A stretch of DNA of 64,000 bases. It comes from Phyto melanocephala (Eukaryota; Arthropoda; Insecta; Diptera; Rhinophoridae). How positions within the stretch are numbered: the first letter of the stretch is position 1; each line of letters opens with the position of its first letter. A program made the translations under genes and the position numbers. Positions 57,730-64,000 of this stretch are shown here, one piece after another. The notes below the pieces were generated by a model. It saw only the letters and a program-made list of their open reading frames with translations, searched no databases and was not told the origin of the DNA. Location: positions 118,619,833 through 118,683,832 of the forward strand of contig OW799233.1 in assembly GCA_941918925.1 (NCBI GenBank). Reading direction: 5' to 3'.

Positions 57730-58240
57730 AAGATTTTGAATTTATAGTTTACTGTATTCTACTAGTCAAGCTTTTAATTTGATAGCCATATTGAATGGGC
57801 TGAAAAAAAATCCGCCATTTTTCTAAGGACGCCGTCTTAGATTCTTCCTTTTTCTACTGCTCAATCCAGTATCATTTGATACCAAAGTTGTGGGGTTGAA
57901 TGCGGCGAAGTTGTGTTTGACTCGCATATATCTTGATTTTTAACTTTTTTATACCCGTCAGTCGCTCTTCTTTGTAGCAATATTGAGAGAATTAAAGTGG
58001 GTACATCTTTAGTAACTATATTGCAACCATATATAAATTTATCATGGACTTAAAATTTTATATAATATATTATATTTTACATTCAAGCTCTTTCTAATGA
58101 TACCTATACTGATTCTCCTTTCGGTAGTTCAGTGGTAGAACAAATCGATTTTTGTTTGTAGATTTTGGGAAAAAAATCGAAGCAGTTGTATTTTGGAGCT
58201 TATTTTTCAGTCATAAATATGTTGGGGTATATTGAAGTAG
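57730..58240. repeat. Family A repeat, decayed copy A14 (long-core subtype)
   Basis: TACTAGTCAAGCTTTTAATTTGATAGCC, CCGCCATTTTTCTAAGGACG, GATACCAAAGTTGTGGGGTT and TAATGATACCTATACTGATT match A2 and A13 interior blocks; ends are lost. Confidence 0.55.
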
Positions 58241-58689
58241 ACCTCTGCTCTCTAGTGATTTCATGGCATCACTAAGTCACGTGTCATTACAACTGTTTTC
58301 TCTAGACCAGTAAACTATTTCACATTGCCGACAATCTTAATCTCATAGTACTTAGTAACTGACAACATCTTCATTAGATTGAGATTGCCAATGGCATTCA
58401 CAATTTATGTGTAGCTATCAGTAATCCTTAGTCTACGGCGATCTAAATCTCCCTAACCCGTTTTAGTACAAGTACCAGGATTCTCATATGTGCAATCAGT
58501 AAATGAATCTATCTGATATTAGTGTTCGATGTAGATCCTCGACCATAGTTTCCGTTGGCTTTTGAGTCTTTCTAACGACTTTATGTTCGAAATCCTGGAT
58601 TCTCCTATACCCCTGCTAGAGGTAGTGGTATACCTCTAAACCCCAGACTAGCAATAACACCAAGTTGTTGACATTTCGCCAAGATAACA

Positions 58690-59290
58690 TGCACCCGAAG
58701 TTAGTGCAATATGTAAGTTGAATTTATGAGCAGAAATAACCTTGACATGCCTACTTTAATGCCCACTTCTCAGATAATCAAAATAAAAATAAAATCTCCT
58801 TATAGGTTTTTATAAAGTGAGGTGGGCTTTAAAATTTTTGTGGAAAATACAGTTTTATAATTATAATATAATATTCAAACTTTTTATTCTTAAATTTATT
58901 ATAAATCATTTTTATTTTAGCTTAAGTTCATTCTTCTATTATTAAACTTCCTAAAACCTTTTATTAGATTAATTTAAACTGTAATCATTTAAAAATATTG
59001 AAAAACTATTCCGATATAAGCCGAGTGGAAAGCATTTTCAAAACCAGCTACAATTTCATAATCAGCACTCTTTATCGGTACACTGTAATTAAAATTTGAA
59101 AATAATACTATTTTTACTCAAAAAATATACTTGTAAAGTTTTGTCGCATTCGAGTGTAATTCGATGTCTGTCTGTTTATGAGCAAATCTTGCAAGCTATA
59201 ACTCTCTTCCTAATAAATCATCCTCGCAGCTTTTTCTGTTGATAGACAAACGGACATAGCTTGATCATCCTAAATGTATTAGAAGAAATA
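58690..59290. repeat. Family B fragments
   Basis: CTTGACATGCCTACTTTAAT near 58740 and, in inverse, GCTATAACTCTCTTCCTAAT at 59196 match B1 interior segments. Sequence between is unassigned. Confidence 0.45.
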
Positions 59291-59513
59291 AACTAATCGT
59301 TAAGTGATTACACATTCCCTTACTGTAGATTACAACCAGAAATGCTGCTATATTACAGTTAGTAGGAAACCTATACCAGTTTTGCAACGAGTAACAAACA
59401 TAAACCCATTTTCACTACATTTCACTATGTGAGACAAAAAAGAAATTTTTTAAGCCACTAACTTGACTCTTTCGTACAGCTTTGTTTAAGGCGAAGGAGT
59501 ATTTTTTGCTGGG

Positions 59514-60539
59514 ATGTATGTAATGCTATTTATCATGTTTTGTTGTTGCTACGTTTGTTATGATGACAATTAAATCGTGAACATTGCACATACACATTTT
59601 CGTATATTGTACTTATTTATGAGAAGGAACGTGGATCAAAGCGTTTTTTTATTTATTTTACATGTCGCTCGTTTCTTGTCCTTTTTTTTTATTGATAAAA
59701 GAGGAAGTGTAGATTTTATGTTAATTAAATATTTGTTTTAGTTTAAGTGCTGATAAGACATGTTCACTGTTTTTAGTTTTTGGGAACATGGGAAGTTTTT
59801 TTTTGTAGTACAAGACGTGTGACTATTTTTGGGGTTTTTATAAAACGTATTTTAACCTTGATATTGAACTTTATCTAGCCTTATAAGTCTTAATAGCTCA
59901 TGTTTGTTTTGTTTTTAAAATGAAATGAAGTTTTGTTATAATAAATTACTGACAGTAAGACTCAAGTGTAATGCTACGGTTATTATTTGAACAATGTTAT
60001 GTGCCAAACATAATGGCATGCATAAGCATTTCATTCATTTCGCACAGCCTATTTCATTCAATTTGAATAAAAATTAACTTAGTTTATTTTTATTTTTCCT
60101 AAACTTTCCTGGAAATTGTGCTTTCCTATACGACAAAAATGTTAATTATTGTTTGTTATGTGGCGTACGGTGACAACAGGAATCTTTATAACTTTGCTTA
60201 AAGACATGGTCACGAAAGAACGGAATCTAAAAAAAGTAGTAAGCGTGGCATCCTTTGCATTAAGTAAATTCGATATGCGGTGTTATTGCTAATCGCCAAA
60301 TAAGTTTAAAAACAAATTTCTTATTAATGATTGCATGTGATATTATGTAAGTATTAATTTTTGTGTTATGAATTAAAACTGCTTAAAAAAGTTTTACAAA
60401 TTAAATCTAATTATGTTAAAAATGGTAATAGCCGCAGCAGTGCATGTTAAAAAAGTGAATACTATTTGACATGTGTTGCTATATGAACTATATCCATTGC
60501 AGTAAACGTACATATTCGAGCACAAATTATGGGGTTAAA
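59514..60539. other. AT-rich DNA without recognisable genes
   Basis: Nothing assignable. Confidence 0.4.
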
Positions 60540-61660
60540 AGAATTATACATTTTAGACAAAATTAAACTTTTTTTGTTGTTTATACAACGAATGCCAATG
60601 ATTTGCCAAAACAGCTTTTGCATTGCAAAGTTCACATGTATGCCCTATGCTCCAGTGGGAGTTAAAGGAACATATATATATATACAGTACGATCTATTGA
60701 TGAAAGTGTTGTTAGGGTTAATGATGATTTGGATAGAATTTTTCGTTGGGCAACAGCGAATGGACTTTGTTTAAACCCCCATAAATCAAAGTGCCTAATA
60801 ATTCGAAAGAAAACGATCGATCCTGTTATCGATGTTAACATTCTAATAAATGGGGAAAGGATCAACATCGTTAATGTTGCAAAAAACCTTGGAATAGTGT
60901 TTAATAATACACTTACTTGGACAAACCATGTTAATACACTCGTAGGCCAAATTTACATTAAGCTTAGGTGCCTTTGGCCGACACAATATTTTACTCCAAT
61001 AGGGATAAGGAAGCTTCTTGCAAAATCCTATCTTCTTCCAGGTTTAATTTACGGCTGTGAGCTTTTTGCAAGCTGCGACTCAATTAGTAAAAGGAAATTA
61101 AACGTTTTATATAATAACATAATTAGATATGTGCATGGCTTGAGAAGATATGACCATGCTTCTAATTTTTCCGCTCAACTTTACGGTGTTTCCTTTGACA
61201 ATCTTCTTAACATACGCGTTCTATTATTTTTGCATAAGATTATTTATTCAGAAGCTCCTCAATATCTTATAGACAAGATAAGGCTTGCCAGATCGCTTAG
61301 AGGGAAAAGGATTATAATTCCTTTACACCGTCTTCTTGTATCTGAATGGCACTTCTTTATACACGCGGCGCGTCTTTGGAATATTCTTCCCCAAACTCAA
61401 CAACTCAATAGCAACGCAAATAGCTTTAAACATTTTTTATTTGATTTTTTTTTTGCACAACAGTAAATTGTTATTAATTGTAATGTATTTGTTATAGTAT
61501 AATATATTTTTTTTTATAGTTAATAATATAATATAGCTAAGTGTATGTAATTGTATTAATGTGTAATCCCTAAATTTAATTTATAAAAATACTTTCCTAT
61601 ACTTTAAATATAAGATTAAATCTTGTTGTATAGGAATTGACAAATAAAATAAATAAATAA
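60540..61660 (+). pseudogene. CR1/Jockey-group LINE, reverse transcriptase C-terminus and 3' end, copy C2
   Basis: Begins with FLLFI and NDLPKQLLHCKVHMYA pieces in two frames. The catalytic YADD is replaced by YALC at 60639-60650, and a TA microsatellite follows. The frame from about 60690 to a stop at 61464-61466 is clean: DRIFRWATANGLCLNPHKSK, INGERINIVNVAKNLGIVF, SYLLPGLIYGCELFASC, NNIIRYVHGLRRYDHAS and WHFFIHAARLWNILP. The 3' UTR runs to a TAAA-repeat tail at about 61645-61665, a typical LINE terminus. It is 5'-truncated and inactive. Copy C1 at 26165 is the same family but older. Confidence 0.85.
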
Positions 61661-61665
61661 ATAAA

Positions 61666-62782
61666 AAATCTTTGAACCATTTAAATATAATATAGAAGGT
61701 TGCCTTTAATCTTTGTGCGAGTTTCATTTCTATTATTTTGCACATGTGATGCAATAGTATAAACAGTATCCATATTGAAATTATATTGTATATATCAGCG
61801 TTCACATCGCATCTGGTAGTTATGATTTATCAAGATTTGGTTAAATTTAAATTAAGATTAATCTATAGTGTATTGCTCTTTCTCGTGACATTTTGTCTAA
61901 ATTTACGAAAGTAAAAAAAAATCAAAAAGGCTCATACGATGACAAATTTTAAAAGACTAGGGGCCATTATTACAACTTTCCGTTAGTTAAAGGCAGGATT
62001 TTGTCGGACCGATAAATGGATTTGTATTATAAAGCCTTCATTTCTTACCTTTTTATCCATTTAATATTATCATCATTGATAATAATAACAATCAAAAATT
62101 TAAATTGTAATAATGCAAAGCTATTTATAGGGCACAAAAAATACTACCTTTAACTAACGTCAAGTTATAATAACGGCACTAAGTATTTTACAATTACTCA
62201 ACTATTGTGCTTACTAGCACTTAAAAATCGTAGCATTTTCCAAATAAACCCAATTTAAATTAAAAATAATTTTAACAGGAAATTGAAGGCAATATGTGAC
62301 TCCCTATTTTAATGAAATTTGGTTCATTATAATTTTTCGATCTTTCTGTTTAAAAAATCTCTTTTATTCCAATTTATTTGTTTTATAAAATTCACAACAA
62401 AACACTTCAGAAAGCAAAGTAAACAACAACAACAAAAAAAAAAACATTTTAGTGATCAAAACAAATAAACAAAGCTCATAACATAAATAAATAATTTATC
62501 ACTACTGATAAAAGAAATTCATGTTAATTCTTATTAATTTATGTATTCATTTAAAAAATTAATTAATAATCTTTTTAAACATCGTTAATTACCAAATAGC
62601 AAGAGAAAAGGTATAGCACGGTTTAATTTGTTATAGTAAACTTTAAACTGTCGTAGAATAATCTTCCATCTCTACGCAACAAATATACTTGGAACTTATA
62701 ATTGTCATATTTACCCCTTAGCGAAATTAATAAAAAATTTTATAGCAAAAAAAAAAAAAAAATAATAATAGTAATTAAATAT
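61666..62782. other. AT-rich DNA without recognisable genes
   Basis: Nothing assignable; A run at 62748-62762. Confidence 0.4.
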
Positions 62783-63477
62783 CTGTGGCAAAAAGGAATA
62801 ACTAAACAATAAGTCGACATTAGCTACAATTGAGATAATAACACTACTGCAGTCCGCCAATTAAAACTGTAGTTTTTAAATATTTTGGAAAATTTGTGTT
62901 TTTCCTTCTCCTATCAAATGACATTTTTCTACATGTTCATAGACAAGAGACAAATTTGTAATTAAGTACTATGATTCCTGAATTCTAATTTGATTGATTT
63001 GTAACATAAATACAATTTCAAATTACTAATGCGTGTAACGATAACGAGTGCTGACGATGTAATCGTAGCTGATTTCGATAATGCATTCCTCCACTTCGCT
63101 AATATCGAAATAGTTTTTCAAGATTCTTAAATGATTACAATTTAATTTAGAAAATGTTTTAGGACATTAAGATAATAGAAGAAATGAACTTGAGCCAAGA
63201 TAAAAATGATTTACAGTAAATTTACTAAATATATAAAATTCAAATAAAATATTAATATCTTGGAAAAATTTACAAAAAGTTAATGCGACATTTTGTATTT
63301 GCAATAACAATTTACTTAACTTTTAATTTAACTAAATATACGAAATTCGATATGCAGAATTCATTAAATAGTATTTTTTTTAGAAATCAATTTATAAATA
63401 TTAATGCAAAAATTTAAAAGTGTTTTCCTGGAAAACTATAATAACTGATATCAGCAGTTTTTTTCTTATTGTCACAG
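62783..63477. mobile_element. CTGTGGCAA-type TIR element, copy F2 (uninterrupted by D)
   Basis: Ends CTGTGGCAAAAAGGAATAAC and inverse TTTTTTCTTATTGTCACAG. Internal GTCGACAT, CCGCCAATTAAAACT and AATCAATTTATAAATATT match F1. It provides the empty site for D1. Confidence 0.65.
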
Positions 63478-63892
63478 AAATAAATTCGGTTTGTTCGCTA
63501 GTAGAAATAAAAAATTAATATTTTTATCTTATGCAAACTTAATATTAATATAGCGAATTTAACCACCTCTATTAGACAAATTTTTCATACTCAAGGTTAA
63601 ATTAAACCAATTCTGGTAGGCCGAAATTTTACTAATTTTCGCTTCTCCATATCAAAAGAGCTTATCTCGGTTTTTAACGATATTGTGTTCTTAACGTTTT
63701 CTGGTAGCACACATCACACCTGAACTATGGTAAAAAATAACAGATTTTTAGCTACATAAAAGAGCCCTGTCACATTTGATGCTTTAAGATTCTGTTTAGT
63801 TTTTTGCCATTCCATGTAAAGTAACGGGAAATCGAGATACGCCCGTTTAATATTAAGTCATCGTTTTAAAATATTTTGTATTGACAAATTTT
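63478..63892. other. Unassigned DNA
   Basis: No recognised content. Confidence 0.4.
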
Positions 63893-64000
63893 TATACCCG
63901 CCACCAAAAAAATGGTGAGGCTATATTCATTTTGTCATTCCGTTTGTAACACATCGAAATATCCATTTTAGACCCCATAAAGTATATATATTCTGAATCG
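63893..64000. mobile_element. Family B repeat B4, start only
   Basis: Terminal hairpin TATACCCGCCACC..TGGTGAGGCTATA, TTTTGTCATTCCGTTTGTAA and the CCCCATAAAGTATATATATT segment match B1 and B2. The copy runs off the window edge. Confidence 0.9.

Larger units (their letters stand above)
56851..59513. mobile_element. Possible composite between CCCAGCA-type ends (E2)
   Basis: The left end CCCAGCAAAAAAATAGCTGG and the inverse right end GTATTTTTTGCTGGG are flanked by AT on both sides and lie 2663 bp apart. Close inverse repeats (GACCTTCTCCGAGAAAAGAG at 56949 and CTTTTTCTCGGCGAAGGTC at 57330) suggest one or two small MITEs. Older A and B fragments lie in between. Whether the ends belong to one insertion is unclear. 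Confidence 0.4.

Noticed and set aside
58250..58700. Possible exon in the more mixed-composition stretch
   Set aside because: All frames are broken by stops at short intervals and there are no convincing splice sites.

Overview
The window is AT-rich insect DNA from a higher fly. The C-terminal LINE and Penelope proteins, the mariner, piggyBac, PIF/Harbinger and hAT remnants, and the many short non-autonomous elements all fit a dipteran. The style of the two dominant repeat families suggests a calyptrate fly of the blow fly or house fly kind; that placement is inference. I see no intact host gene, no rRNA or tRNA gene and no CRISPR array. The only hint of a host gene is a TATA-type promoter with a possible 12-codon first exon and splice donor near 3.3-3.8 kb, so much of the window could be intron or intergenic DNA.

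Layout. 0-2.2 kb: an R1/LOA/I-like LINE 3' end on the minus strand, interrupted by an RTE-type LINE, then a decayed family A repeat. 2.2-5.3 kb: single-copy-looking DNA with the candidate promoter. 5.3-13 kb: CCCAGCA-type MITE (family E/D), family B repeat, inverted-repeat elements, family A copy. 15.5-20.2 kb: two family A copies in inverted orientation, family F with a nested D element, and a miniature PIF/Harbinger. 21-28.3 kb: pogo-like MITE, further A copies, a decayed LINE, and a D element carrying a hAT MITE. 29.2-32.6 kb: a family A repeat split by a Penelope-like element that is itself split by a hAT element. 34-35.6 kb: mariner and piggyBac relics. 37-41.5 kb: A copies, a TA-flanked TIR element and a LINE relic. 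43.3-46.0 kb: a nearly complete piggyBac element with one in-frame stop. 46.4-51.8 kb: a second copy of the first LINE family, family B, a mariner relic and a second Penelope-like element. 52.3-56 kb: a long-TIR element with an A copy inside, then a mariner relic. 56.8-64 kb: a large composite between CCCAGCA ends, a LINE 3' end, a second F copy, and the start of another B copy.

The strongest result is a set of nested insertions that can be resolved within the window, because empty counterparts are also present: RTE in LINE (8-bp TSD), D in F (TA duplication), family A in a long-TIR element (no duplication, between two A residues), and A < Penelope < hAT (8-bp TSD). Families A and B share one terminus, and both carry a hairpin at each end. 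They behave like Helentron-related non-autonomous elements.
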